DNA of 47,036 nucleotides from Bacillota bacterium. Its GTDB lineage: Bacteria > Bacillota > Clostridia > Lachnospirales > Lachnospiraceae. Each line of letters starts with the position of its first letter. The first letter of the stretch is position 1. The notes under the pieces are model-generated. The model was given only the letters and a program-made list of their open reading frames with translations. It did not search any database and was not told where the DNA came from. Shown here piece by piece: positions 1-8,625 of this stretch. Where the stretch lies: NCBI GenBank assembly GCA_023415055.1, contig JAEZLZ010000086.1, positions 1 to 47,036 of the forward strand, in the 5' to 3' direction. The position numbers and the translations under genes are program-made.

Positions 1-106
1 TGGTTTGTGGTGAACTCAATTATATCAAAAACTAGGGGGTCATTGTTTTTTTATTAAAAATGATAGTGTAACCCTTGAAAAATAAAGGTTTTGATAGAAA
101 AACGGG

Positions 107-143
107 GTGTCAAACTTGACACTACCTACATAATGTAGGAGGG
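107..143 (+). promoter_or_regulatory. Operator-like dyad and RBS-overlapping dyad before the sugar-binding lipoprotein gene
   Basis: Two short perfect dyads lie upstream of the ATG at 150. The first is GTGTCAA-AC-TTGACAC (107-122), which looks like a repressor or activator site. The second is CCTACAT-A-ATGTAGG (125-139), which overlaps the start of the ribosome binding site AGGAGGG (137-143), so a folded form could partly hide it. The TTGACA inside the first dyad has no -10 box at 17 bp, so I do not call a promoter. The binding protein is unknown. Confidence 0.4.
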
Positions 144-149
144 AAAGAT

Positions 150-1499
150 ATGAAAAAAATGAGAAAGATTATCGTTTCTTTATTGACCGTATGCCTGGTA
201 TTATCCATGGCTGCCTGCGGGAAGAAGACGGAGGAAAGTACAGCCGCTGGTGATAATATCACGAAGGCTCCCGAGACAACTTCGGAACAACCGACAGAAA
301 AAGCGGAAGAGAAGGTGGAGCCGCGGGAGGCGGAGCTGAATATCATGATGAGTTTTCCTCAATATATGGATCAGTGGGAGACCTATTCCAAACAGTTTGA
401 GGATAAGATGCTGTCGGAAGAGAACATAAAAGTGAAGGTGAATCTGGAGATGCCAAGCTCTGATCAGTATGAGAGTGTACTGCAGGCACGGCTGACCGGA
501 GATGATGCACCGGATCTCTATACAATTCACAGTAATAATATTAAAACCTATAATGAAAATGGATATCTTGCGGATCTGTCAGGAGAAGCTTTATCCGGTA
601 AGATCTTCGAAAACGTGAAGAAGACCGTATCGGTGGATGACAAATTACTGGCGTTACCTATCGAAAGCACCGCATGGGGCGTATTGTATAACAAGGACAT
701 CTTTGAAGAATGCGGTCTTACCGTACCGAATACTTTGGATGAGCTGAAGAATGTATGTAAGGTTCTAAAGGAAAAAGGATATACTCCCTTCCTGTTAGCT
801 TATCAGGAGCAGTGGGTACCTCAGCTGATGACAGCACTATCCATCGGTGGTAAAGTATCCGGTGAAATCCCTGATTGGTTGGACCGTATGTATGCGGATA
901 ACGGCTCCTATTCAGAAATCAGTGATATCTTTGATGTAATTGATGTCATTATGCAAAACGGAACCGAGCGGGCCATGGAAGAGGGCAGTGAGGCAGGAAG
1001 TGCCGATTTTGCCAACGGCAAAGCAGCGATGTATCTGCAGGGAACCTGGGCCTCAAATACGATTATGACCACCAACCCCGAGATGAATATGGGAGTCTAT
1101 GCACTACCGGTGAATAATAATGAGGCTTGTACTTTGATCAATTTATCTACCTCCACTACACTTGGAGTTTATCCGGACAGCGAGAATCTGGATATCGCAT
1201 TAAAATTTATGAATTATGTACTGGATGATAAGGATTCCTCTGCATTATTCCAGGCATGTGGCTTTAACCCCATCGCAACCGTGCATGATTATGAGACCTC
1301 CTCTTGGGTAAAAGAGGCATATCAATATGTGGAAGCAGGACGTTCTTATCAGGATCTGGTATTACCTTCTGCAGTAACCGACGAGCAGGGCAAGCTGTTA
1401 CAGGTATATTATGTCGGTGATGTTAGTAAGGAAGATATCATTAAGACCTTAGATGATAAATTCAAAGAGGCAAATAAATTAAGTAAGACAGCAGAATAG
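150..1499 (+). CDS. Sugar ABC transporter substrate-binding lipoprotein (family 1 solute-binding protein)
   Basis: This is the extracellular binding component of a carbohydrate ABC importer, a 449-residue lipoprotein. Residues 1-22 form a lipoprotein signal peptide ending in LSMAAC, so Cys23 is the likely lipidated residue. An acidic, Thr/Ser-rich linker follows (about 24-60), then a two-lobed solute-binding domain. Motifs such as FANGKAAMYLQGTWA in the second half are typical of the MalE/UgpB-like family 1 proteins. The start at 150 is preceded by AGGAGGG. Two MalFG-type permease genes and a GH5 glycosidase follow, so the ligand is probably an oligosaccharide, perhaps a beta-glucan fragment (inference). 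A GC-rich hairpin separates it from the permease genes. Confidence 0.92.
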   Translation: MKKMRKIIVSLLTVCLVLSMAACGKKTEESTAAGDNITKAPETTSEQPTEKAEEKVEPREAELNIMMSFPQYMDQWETYSKQFEDKMLSEENIKVKVNLEMPSSDQYESVLQARLTGDDAPDLYTIHSNNIKTYNENGYLADLSGEALSGKIFENVKKTVSVDDKLLALPIESTAWGVLYNKDIFEECGLTVPNTLDELKNVCKVLKEKGYTPFLLAYQEQWVPQLMTALSIGGKVSGEIPDWLDRMYADNGSYSEISDIFDVIDVIMQNGTERAMEEGSEAGSADFANGKAAMYLQGTWASNTIMTTNPEMNMGVYALPVNNNEACTLINLSTSTTLGVYPDSENLDIALKFMNYVLDDKDSSALFQACGFNPIATVHDYETSSWVKEAYQYVEAGRSYQDLVLPSAVTDEQGKLLQVYYVGDVSKEDIIKTLDDKFKEANKLSKTAE

Positions 1500-1544
1500 A
1501 CAGATTGACACCACGAAAGGGAAAAATCCTTTTCGAAAAATGGA

Positions 1545-1568
1545 AAGGGCGGGCAATGGCCCGCCCTT
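1545..1568 (+). promoter_or_regulatory. Intercistronic GC-rich hairpin
   Basis: AAGGGCGGGC and GCCCGCCCTT form a perfect 10-bp stem with a 4-nt loop, with no T-run after it. Hairpins in this position, between a binding-protein gene and its permease genes, often stabilise the upstream mRNA or partly terminate transcription, giving more binding protein than permease. That role is inferred from position. Confidence 0.6.
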
Positions 1569-1698
1569 GCTCACATAAATAATACAAAACCACAAATGAG
1601 GTTAGCGTATCCCGTTAGGCTCTGCTGCCCGCCGATAACATAGGAACAAAGCATTGTGGTTGATGTATCGATTCAGAACTGTAAGGGAGATATGTGGA

Positions 1699-2577
1699 AT
1701 GACAAGAAAAGGAAGAGAGAACCTGAGCCTGCTGCTGTTTGTTGCTCCTGCTTTCATCGTATATTTTATATTTAAACTTTATCCTACGTTTTCGGGGGTT
1801 TATTATTCTATGACCTCCTGGAACGGATTATCAAAAACCAAGCAATTTATCGGATTTGCAAATTACGCAGAAATTTTTTCGGATACCTATTTTTGGAAGT
1901 CGCTGCTGTTCACTTCCAAGTATGTGATTGTGATGCTGTTTGTGGCGAATATCATAGCTCTCAGTCTTGCGGTAGCGATCGAAAGCCGTAGGAAAGCAAG
2001 GGGTGTCTTTCGAACCTTGTTTTGCATGCCGAATATGATCAGTATGATTATCGGAGGATACATGTGGAACTTCATTTTTACCAAAGTACTGTATTATCTG
2101 GCAGATAATTGGGGGATGACCTTTTTTGATAAATCCTGGGTAGGGGATCCTAAGTATGCGTTTATTGCAATTGTTATTGTATCCTCTTGGGGAATTATCG
2201 GATACCTGATGATTATCTATATGGCCGCCCTGCAGGGAGTTCCGATTCATTTGATTGAATCGGGCAGTTTGGACGGCGCAAATGCCTGGCAGAGCTTCTT
2301 TCGGATTACCTTTCCGATGATCCGTCATTCTCTGACGATCTGTATCTTCTGGACATTGAACTCCATGTTTCAGGTATTTGATGTGATCTATTCGCTTACC
2401 GGGGGAGGCCCGGGCAGAGCGACCCAATCCGTTGCGATTAATATCTATGAGGAGGCATTTTTGGGAAATACACGTTTTGGCTATGCCACTGCAAAATCCA
2501 TGGTGTTGTTTTTAATCGTGCTTGTCATAACAGTCATTCAGATCAGTACAATGAAGAGAAAGGAGCAGGAATTATAA
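1699..2577 (+). CDS. Sugar ABC transporter permease, MalF/UgpA type
   Basis: One of two membrane subunits of the importer. From ATG 1699 the protein has about 292 residues. It shows a first hydrophobic helix (LSLLLFVAPAFIVYFIF), several further membrane spans, and a cytoplasmic EAA-type loop around LIESGSLDGANAWQSF, where the ATPase docks. The open frame extends upstream to a TTG at 1654, but ATG 1699 has AGGGAGA at a proper distance and gives the usual family N-terminus. Its stop lies one base before the ATG of the second permease, so the two are translationally coupled. No ATPase gene lies nearby; such importers commonly use a shared MsmX/MsmK-type ATPase encoded elsewhere. Confidence 0.93.
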   Translation: MTRKGRENLSLLLFVAPAFIVYFIFKLYPTFSGVYYSMTSWNGLSKTKQFIGFANYAEIFSDTYFWKSLLFTSKYVIVMLFVANIIALSLAVAIESRRKARGVFRTLFCMPNMISMIIGGYMWNFIFTKVLYYLADNWGMTFFDKSWVGDPKYAFIAIVIVSSWGIIGYLMIIYMAALQGVPIHLIESGSLDGANAWQSFFRITFPMIRHSLTICIFWTLNSMFQVFDVIYSLTGGGPGRATQSVAINIYEEAFLGNTRFGYATAKSMVLFLIVLVITVIQISTMKRKEQEL

Positions 2578-2578
2578 G

Positions 2579-3409
2579 ATGAGAAAGAAAAGACGAATCC
2601 AAAATATTCTTATATATACAGCACTTATCATACTCTTATTCTTCTGGCTCTTTCCGCTTCTGATGGCACTCATGAATTCCTTCAAATCCAACAAAGAGCT
2701 GCTGACTAATGTGATGGCATTGCCCACAACACTTAAGCTTGATAATTACCTTCGTACCTTTGATAGAATGCACTACCTAAGAAGCTTTCTCAACACCCTG
2801 TTGCTAACCATTCTTGGTGTTGGTATGATGATCGTATTCTCTGCCATGGCTGGCTGGAGATTATGCAGGACAAAGACCAGACTTTCGCAGATTATTTTTG
2901 CATTGTTTGTTTTTTCAATGTTAATTCCCTTCAGCTCCATCATGATCCCGCTTTATAAAATTATCCTGGCTTTACATATCAAGAACTCACTGATCGGTTT
3001 GTCCTTTGTGTATGCCGGCTTCGGGGTTAGTATGGCGATCTTTTTATATCATGGCTTTATTAAGGGAATACCTTTTGAATTGGAGGAAGCTGCGGCGATT
3101 GACGGGTGTAATAAGATTACGATATTCTATAAGATCATCCTCCCGATGCTAAAACCGGTCACGGTAGCGATCAGTATCTCCAATGTACTATGGGTATGGA
3201 ATGATTTCCTGCTCCCCCTGATTACCTTGTCGGATAATAAGAAATACAGTCTACTGCTTTCGACAAATATTCTATTCGGACAGTATAGCAGTGACTGGTC
3301 GGCAATCTTAAGTGCACTTATCCTTTCCGCTATTCCTGTCATTATCTTCTACGGCGTATTCCAGAGACAGATTCTGAAGGGAATCGGCGAGGGAGCAGTG
3401 AAAGGCTGA
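2579..3409 (+). CDS. Sugar ABC transporter permease, MalG/UgpE type
   Basis: Second membrane subunit of the importer, 276 residues, starting one base after the stop of the first permease. It has an N-terminal membrane helix (about residues 11-31), a periplasmic-type loop, further spans, and the ATPase-docking EAA motif ELEEAAAIDGCNKITIF. The C-terminus FQRQILKGIGEGAVKG is the usual ending of MalG-like carbohydrate permeases. Together with the lipoprotein and the upstream permease it completes the translocation part of a CUT1-type importer, apart from the missing ATPase. Confidence 0.94.
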   Translation: MRKKRRIQNILIYTALIILLFFWLFPLLMALMNSFKSNKELLTNVMALPTTLKLDNYLRTFDRMHYLRSFLNTLLLTILGVGMMIVFSAMAGWRLCRTKTRLSQIIFALFVFSMLIPFSSIMIPLYKIILALHIKNSLIGLSFVYAGFGVSMAIFLYHGFIKGIPFELEEAAAIDGCNKITIFYKIILPMLKPVTVAISISNVLWVWNDFLLPLITLSDNKKYSLLLSTNILFGQYSSDWSAILSALILSAIPVIIFYGVFQRQILKGIGEGAVKG

Positions 3410-3520
3410 TACGGATGTTTTCCGTGCCATGGTCAGCATGTAAAACTTTATGTATGCATTACGAAGCATGAGTGATCTGCGAAATGTATGGAAACAGATA
3501 GGAGGTAATCGAAGAAGCTT

Positions 3521-5080
3521 ATGAATTTTATAAGAGCCGTTGAAAAAGAATTGTATTTCGGAAACAAGCCAATTTTATTGAGAGGCTTCGGTCTGGGTGG
3601 GTGGTTCCTACCGGAAGGATATATGTGGAAGCTTTATACCAAGTGCGACCGCCCGCGAAGGATGGAGGCAATGATTGAGCGCTTGTGTGGTGAAGAATAT
3701 GCAAGGAGCTTCTGGGATAGATATCTGGACAGTTATATTACGGAGACGGATATCGAGCTTATGTCAAGGGAAGGTTTTAATTGTGTACGTCTTCCCCTGA
3801 ATGCCCGACACCTCTATGAGATGCAGGAGCACCAGCCTCATTGGAAGGAGGCAATGTTCGCCCGGATTGATCGGTTGATTGAATGGTGCAGGAAGCACCA
3901 GATTTTTGTCATTCTTGATATGCATGGTGCACCGGGAGGACAGACCGGTCAGAATATTGATGACAGTGAAGCAGATCGGCCCATGCTGTTTATGGAACCA
4001 CACTATGAGGAGGAATTGATCCTTCTCTGGAAAGAAATCGCCAGACGATACCGGGAGGAAGAGGTGGTAGCCGGTTATGATCTATTAAATGAACCTGTGA
4101 TGAAAAATTTTCATCAGTATAATGTGCTGGTTCTTCCGTTATATCGGAGATTGATCGAGGCGATTCGTAAAATAGATCAAAACCATATGATCATTCTGGA
4201 GGGGCTTCACTGGGCGACGGATTTTTCCATCTTTGATTCCTTTACCAGGGAGGAAGCTGCAAATAACATCCTGCTGCAATTTCATAAATACTGGAGTAAT
4301 CCGGATGCAGACAGTCTTGAGGAGTATCTCCGATATTCAGAGAACCTGAAGGTGCCGATTTTTATGGGGGAAGGCGGAGAGAATAACTGCGACTGGTATA
4401 CGACGGTCTTTCCCCTCTATGAAAGGTTGAACATCAGCTGGTCCTTCTGGAGTTATAAGAAGATGGACTGTACGAATTCACCGATTACCTTCGATGTACC
4501 GGAGGGTTGGGAGAAGCTGATTGAATGGATCGATACAGAGAAAGCAATTGCTCCGCAAAGGGCAAAAACTATCTTCGATAATTTCCTTCAAAGCATCCAG
4601 CATTCGAGAGTGAACGAAGGTGTGCTTCGGGCTCTGAAGAGAGAGGTTCCGGTTACTATCCCTGGGGAGGCCTTTGAAGAGTGTACTTTTCACTCGGACA
4701 GAATACCCGGAGCGCTGCTTCGGATGTCGGAATCTGCGACAATTCTATTCGAGAACGGTAGAACGGGTAAAGTGGATTATCGAAGATACGGCGGTGAGGA
4801 GCAGCCGGAGGAAGAGAACCTTCTGCTTCTCTTAGGTTCAGGAGATCACGTCAATTATCGGTTTCATACAGATCAGAAAGAGATTACGATACAGGTAAAA
4901 GCGGGAGGAAAGGGAGAGCTGTTGATTTCCTCCGGTCAGGAGGAAAACATAATGAGTATAGATGAGAATAATATCTATCAAACCAGGCTGAAGGTGCCAA
5001 ACAAAGGGACGAATGATTTGAAAATAACCTGTACCGGTGGAACTGTGAAGCTTGACTATATCCATTTATCTCTTATTTGA
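3521..5080 (+). CDS. Glycoside hydrolase family 5 (cytoplasmic) with C-terminal beta-sandwich domain
   Basis: A 519-residue GH5 (BglC-like) glycosidase. The TIM barrel spans about residues 15-360. Glu191 in DLLNEP fits the acid/base residue and Glu284 in IFMGEGGEN the nucleophile; LDMHGAPGGQ is another conserved GH5 segment. Residues from about 375 look like a beta-sandwich carbohydrate-binding module (CBM6/35-like ending KLDYIHLSL), a weaker call. There is no signal peptide, so it should act in the cytoplasm on oligosaccharides brought in by the importer encoded just upstream. The clear Shine-Dalgarno AGGAGG at 3500-3505 lies an unusually long 15 nt before the ATG, with no better in-frame start. 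The exact substrate cannot be read from sequence; beta-glucan oligosaccharides are likely. Confidence 0.88.
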   Translation: MNFIRAVEKELYFGNKPILLRGFGLGGWFLPEGYMWKLYTKCDRPRRMEAMIERLCGEEYARSFWDRYLDSYITETDIELMSREGFNCVRLPLNARHLYEMQEHQPHWKEAMFARIDRLIEWCRKHQIFVILDMHGAPGGQTGQNIDDSEADRPMLFMEPHYEEELILLWKEIARRYREEEVVAGYDLLNEPVMKNFHQYNVLVLPLYRRLIEAIRKIDQNHMIILEGLHWATDFSIFDSFTREEAANNILLQFHKYWSNPDADSLEEYLRYSENLKVPIFMGEGGENNCDWYTTVFPLYERLNISWSFWSYKKMDCTNSPITFDVPEGWEKLIEWIDTEKAIAPQRAKTIFDNFLQSIQHSRVNEGVLRALKREVPVTIPGEAFEECTFHSDRIPGALLRMSESATILFENGRTGKVDYRRYGGEEQPEEENLLLLLGSGDHVNYRFHTDQKEITIQVKAGGKGELLISSGQEENIMSIDENNIYQTRLKVPNKGTNDLKITCTGGTVKLDYIHLSLI

Positions 5081-5117
5081 GAAAGCATAGGTTTGATGTA
5101 TCGATAGAAAATGATGA

Positions 5118-5161
5118 TCAAGTAATCCGAAAGGAAATAGTCGGATTACTTGATTTTTTTA
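5118..5161 (+). terminator. Rho-independent terminator of the sugar importer/GH5 operon
   Basis: A perfect 13-bp stem (TCAAGTAATCCGA at 5118-5130 with TCGGATTACTTGA at 5141-5153, 10-nt loop) is followed by seven T residues. It lies 37 bases after the GH5 stop codon and closes the operon. Confidence 0.9.
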
Positions 5162-5709
5162 ATTCATAGCCAATTGTTTTTGTATCCTTCGAGATGCCGG
5201 AGGTGCTGGGAATCAATATGTAATCAAAAGGAGAGTACAACATATTTGATGGTATGTTGTACTCTCCTTTTGATGGGTGCTGTGTCCAGCGATGCTCTAC
5301 ACATTCACCGGCTAGCGTGCGTTACGATAAGCTATAACCTAATATTCTTAATTTCATTATTTTTTCATAAACAGATTGAAATGAAACAGGCTTCTTCTCT
5401 TGTGATGAGTATTGGAAAAGAAGTTTTCACAATTATAATATCGTTCGGAGGTAATCAAACTGGTAGGAATATTTGAAGTATACTCCGATGGATTAATATA
5501 TATGTTTGTGCTGCTGATATACATGTAGTTGCCCTCCTCAAAAAATGTAATATTTCTTAATTGTGTTAATTTATGCTTTTTATACTTATATTATAATCAG
5601 GAATTGACTTGCTGCATATAATCTGATAATCTGAAAATAACACAAATATTAGTGCCGAAGATACAAAACACATGTTCGTTATGACGAATTGAAATGGGAG
5701 GATGGAACT
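5162..5709. other. Gene-free stretch between the GH5 operon and pucR-like gene
   Basis: No convincing gene: the open frames here lack ribosome binding sites and look like no protein I know. It contains one very strong hairpin (5223-5274, listed separately). A possible sigma-A-like promoter is TTGGAA (5412-5417), 16-bp spacer, TATAAT (5434-5439), which would give a leader of about 265 nt to the PucR gene. The sequence becomes very AT-rich from about 5560. Confidence 0.5.
5223..5274. repeat. Perfect 22-bp inverted repeat with 8-base loop
   Basis: The arms 5223-5244 and 5253-5274 are fully complementary (left arm begins ATCAAAAGGAGAGTAC, right arm ends GTACTCTCCTTTTGAT). There is no T-run on either side, so it is not an ordinary terminator. 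The left arm contains AAGGAGAG, a ribosome-binding-site-like string. Origin unknown: MITE-like remnant, regulatory RNA stem or protein site. Confidence 0.7.
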
Positions 5710-6888
5710 ATGGCAATCCGATTTTGGGAGATCTATGAAGAAACGAAGGATCAGTTTCGACTGAAGATCGTAGCCGGAAAAGCAGGAATGGATACGGTTG
5801 TCAGCTGGGTTCATATGCTTGAGGATGAGACCATAGTTTCCCGATTTCATGGCGAGGAGCTGGCGATTACTACCGGAATGAAGACCGGACAACCAAACTG
5901 GCTACTCATGCTGGTACAGGAGATGGCGAAGGAAGAATGTGCTGGGATTATTATCAATACCGGTATGTATCTTGTGAAGATACCGGAAGAAGTGATTGCC
6001 TGGTGTGACGAGCATCGGTTTCCGTTACTGGAGATGCCTTGGGAAATATCAATTACCAGCTTGATTCAAGATTATTGCATGAGAATCATTGATCAGCAGC
6101 AATATGAAAAGAAAATCAGTCTTACCTTCCGTGAGGTAATCGAGGGACACGGAAACGAAGCACAGTACCGTCAGGTATTAGGGCAAAGATATGACATCAA
6201 TGGCACCTTTCAGCTATTCTGCCTTAATGTTAAAAAGACAATTGAAGAAGAGACAAATTTGAATCAGGCATTATTTAAACTGGAGAACCTATTCGGTTTA
6301 TGGAAGGGAAACAAAAAAATCAATATATCCTATGGCCTCATTCGTATGGAGGATTCGATCGTTCTTGTTGTGAATAATATGGAGAAACGATACTTTAAGG
6401 AATTGCCGGATCTGATTCTGCAAAGCTTCCGGTATTTTGTCCAGAAGAATTGCTTTTCACTCGGAATCGGCCCCACGATATCAGGAATTGAGAACCTTTC
6501 AAATGGCTATAAAAGGGCAAAGACCGCAATGAAGATGGCAATGGGAAAGCAGCAGGTTCTTGTAAGATTTGATGAGATGGGTTTTTATAAAATATTGTAT
6601 TCCATTGAAGATACAGAGATTCTGTCAAGCTATTCTGTCGATATCCTCGGCGCCCTTGAAGAGTATGACAGGCTTCATCACACCTCCTATATGGATACTC
6701 TTCGAAGCTATATTAAGAATGATCGAAGTATTTTGCGAGTAGCGGAAGAAACCTATACCCATAGAAATACGGTGAATTATCGTATACAGAAAATAAAGCA
6801 GATCGTCGGTTGTGAATTTCAGAGTATTGATGATATCTTCCTGTACCGGGTTGCCTTTTATATCCGTGATATGGAGAAAAACGCATAA
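5710..6888 (+). CDS. PucR-family transcriptional regulator
   Basis: A 392-residue PucR/CdaR-type regulator. Residues about 8-125 form the N-terminal PucR (purine-catabolism regulator) sensor domain. The centre (about 140-290) resembles the GGDEF-like spacer, and the C-terminus (about 325-388) is the PucR HTH_30 domain with ILRVAEETYTHRNTVNYRIQ. Family members respond to purine intermediates, amino acids or sugars. The start is placed at ATG 5710 because GGGAGG (5696-5701) sits 8 bases ahead; the open frame begins earlier at a TTG. The gene stands alone. The next intact gene is the DUF7916-like gene at 7669; the nucleobase-type catabolic cluster lies about 23 kb away. The target is therefore unclear. 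Confidence 0.88.
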   Translation: MAIRFWEIYEETKDQFRLKIVAGKAGMDTVVSWVHMLEDETIVSRFHGEELAITTGMKTGQPNWLLMLVQEMAKEECAGIIINTGMYLVKIPEEVIAWCDEHRFPLLEMPWEISITSLIQDYCMRIIDQQQYEKKISLTFREVIEGHGNEAQYRQVLGQRYDINGTFQLFCLNVKKTIEEETNLNQALFKLENLFGLWKGNKKINISYGLIRMEDSIVLVVNNMEKRYFKELPDLILQSFRYFVQKNCFSLGIGPTISGIENLSNGYKRAKTAMKMAMGKQQVLVRFDEMGFYKILYSIEDTEILSSYSVDILGALEEYDRLHHTSYMDTLRSYIKNDRSILRVAEETYTHRNTVNYRIQKIKQIVGCEFQSIDDIFLYRVAFYIRDMEKNA

Positions 6889-7027
6889 ATCATAGATAGG
6901 ATCAACATTTTGGCCTTGTCACAACATATTGTTGATATTCAGAATAATTTTGAGCAGAGTAAATTTTGCTCTGCTCGATTGAACTGTACATTTAGATCGC
7001 ATTATAAAATTATGCAAAGCATCTTTA

Positions 7028-7285
7028 TCATAAATTATTATTTAATAATACCATATATATGTGGTCTTCCCATTTACCATTTATTTTTAAATATTTATAT
7101 GCCAACCCTTTGTTATAAAATCCTAACTTCTCAACTACCCTTAATGAGCGTTTGTTTTTAGGTATAATATTCGCTTCAATTCTATGTAATCCAAATTCAT
7201 TGAACATAACTTCAATTCCCTTTTGAATTGCCTCGGTTATATATCCTTTATTCACAAAATATAGGAAAATAAAAAAGAAGAACAA
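7028..7285 (-). pseudogene. GNAT N-acetyltransferase (RimJ/RimL type), C-terminal remnant
   Basis: On the - strand this open frame (85 codons) encodes the last part of a RimJ/RimL-like GNAT acetyltransferase: GYITEAIQKGIEVMFNEFGL, then HRIEANIIPKNKRSLRVVEK and LGF, ending GKWEDHIYMVLL. The family's motifs in this part (acetyl-CoA-binding helix, N-x-R/K-S-x-R-V-x-E-K-L-G-F) are well kept. The roughly 90 residues that should precede GY are absent. The first residues after the nominal start (MFFFFIFLYF) are not family sequence, and a ribosome binding site is not evident. It is most likely a deletion remnant of a gene that once ran leftward. Confidence 0.72.
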
Positions 7286-7587
7286 GAAATAGCTTTCTGC
7301 TTAATTCTCATTCTTCTTTATAAATTATTTCATTCTGCTGCGTACAATCCTATAGTATATATACAGTCTAAATATATAAGTTATGCATTCTTTTCGTTTA
7401 AGAAGCTCGCAAGCCTTTTATCTGTTTTCATAATATGGTTAATTAACCAGTTATATATCTTAACTCATTGTGTTCGGTAAAATGGCTGGGTTTCTAAAAC
7501 CAGGTGAGCTCAACAATATTCGACATAAAGAAACTAATAATTTTTTAAACTTTTATCCGGAAGAAGCTGTGATAAAATGCCTTGATA

Positions 7588-7596
7588 TGATATAAT
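7588..7596 (+). promoter_or_regulatory. Extended -10 promoter for the DUF7916-like gene
   Basis: TGATATAAT carries both the TG extension and a perfect TATAAT (7591-7596). No good -35 box is seen at 17 bp (TGTGAT). It is 73 bases from the ATG at 7669, and the same TGATATAAT string recurs at 8645 and 8731. Confidence 0.5.
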
Positions 7597-7668
7597 AATA
7601 GAGACAGGACAAGACGAATCGACTCATAACATCATTCTATTTTCATGTTCAAAACAGGAGGGAAAGTC

Positions 7669-8595
7669 ATGGCAAAAAGATATTTGGACTGCACCGCATC
7701 GGACCTAGGTCATTTTACAAAATCAGATTTTCTGGCATCTATTGCCGGCAGTGAAGGAAGGACTATCATCTGTGAGTGTATCGGCATCACTATGCCCCTG
7801 CTTGGTGATGTGACGAATGCAGAACTGGTCGCCTCCATGGGGGCGGATATCATTCTGCTCAATATGTTCGATGTCAAAAATCCCGTGATCCATGGCTTAA
7901 CAAAGGTAGAACCGATTCATACGGTACATGAGATAAAGCGGCTGACCGGACGCATGATCGGTATTAATCTGGAGCCGGTAGAGGAAGGTGCTCTTTCGGA
8001 GAATGATAATACCATATGGAAGATGTCCGAAGGTAGAAAAGCAACCGTGGAAAATGCTCGAATTGCCTGTGATATGGGCGTAAATATGATTTTACTTACC
8101 GGGAATCCGGGAAACGGAATCAGCAACCAAGCTATCGTTTCCTCCCTAGAGAATATCAGCCGTGAGTTAGGGAATAGAATTATCTTAGCTGCAGGCAAGA
8201 TGCATGCATCCGGGGTAATCTCGGAAGGAGCTGAGCGGATCATTACCCGGGAAGACATCCAGGAATTCGTATTGGCCGGAGCGGATATTATCCTTTTACC
8301 TGCACCGGGGACAGTTCCGGGTATTACAGTGGAATATGTCAGAGAACTGGTAACCTATGCTCACTCACTTGGAGTATTAACCATCACTGCAATCGGAACC
8401 TCTCAGGAGGGTGCCGATATGAATACGATCCGGCAGATTGCATTGATGTGTAAGATGACAGGAACGGATCTGCACCATATCGGCGATACCGGATATCCGG
8501 GTACAGCGATTCCGGAAAATATCATGGCATATTCCATAGCAATCAGGGGAGTCAGACATACCTATCACAGGATGGCCATATCCATCAACCGGTAA
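7669..8595 (+). CDS. DUF7916-like TIM-barrel protein, function unknown
   Basis: A 308-residue protein starting MAKRYLDCTASDL. The start at 7669 is chosen because AGGAGGG (7656-7662) sits 6 bases ahead; an in-frame ATG at 7645 lacks a site. Alternating beta/alpha segments with glycine-rich strand ends (GADIILLNMFDVKNP, GVNMILLTGNPGNG, GADIILLPAPGTVPG) suggest a TIM barrel with a phosphate-binding-type end. I recall similar proteins from Firmicutes being called DUF7916, or loosely PEP phosphonomutase or HAD-like hydrolase, without proven activity. The catalytic D-motif of HAD enzymes is not evident. It is monocistronic, with its own extended -10 promoter. The neighbouring PucR protein might control it (inference from adjacency only). 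Confidence 0.65.
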   Translation: MAKRYLDCTASDLGHFTKSDFLASIAGSEGRTIICECIGITMPLLGDVTNAELVASMGADIILLNMFDVKNPVIHGLTKVEPIHTVHEIKRLTGRMIGINLEPVEEGALSENDNTIWKMSEGRKATVENARIACDMGVNMILLTGNPGNGISNQAIVSSLENISRELGNRIILAAGKMHASGVISEGAERIITREDIQEFVLAGADIILLPAPGTVPGITVEYVRELVTYAHSLGVLTITAIGTSQEGADMNTIRQIALMCKMTGTDLHHIGDTGYPGTAIPENIMAYSIAIRGVRHTYHRMAISINR

Positions 8596-8625
8596 AAGGA
8601 GAAACTAGCATCATCCGAGTCTAGC

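Larger units (their letters stand above)
6889..7668. other. Intergenic region with hairpins, a broken acetyltransferase gene and an extended -10 promoter
   Basis: Right after the PucR stop are two dyads: ATCAACA (6901-6907) with TGTTGAT (6930-6936), and GAGCAGAG (6952-6959) with CTCTGCTC (6969-6976). Neither has a good T-run on the + strand; they may be weak terminators. The 7028-7285 segment holds an acetyltransferase remnant on the - strand (listed separately). An imperfect hairpin of AAAGAAGAACAAGAA with TTCTCATTCTTCTTT lies just beyond the broken end of that gene. From 7320 to 7585 I see nothing recognisable. Confidence 0.55.

Noticed and set aside
1660..1672. 13-base string TTGATGTATCGAT, also at 5093-5105, as a possible shared operator
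   Set aside because: In 47 kb, about a dozen or more 13-base repeats are expected by chance, and one copy lies at the start of a coding frame. No dyad or spacing supports an operator.
5150..5476. Possible 108-codon gene
   Set aside because: It begins in the T-run of a terminator, has no ribosome binding site, and crosses the 22-bp inverted repeat. Its translation resembles no protein family.
6910..7161. Possible 83-codon + strand gene
   Set aside because: It starts with a TTG without a ribosome binding site and lies opposite the GNAT remnant, whose frame carries clear family motifs.
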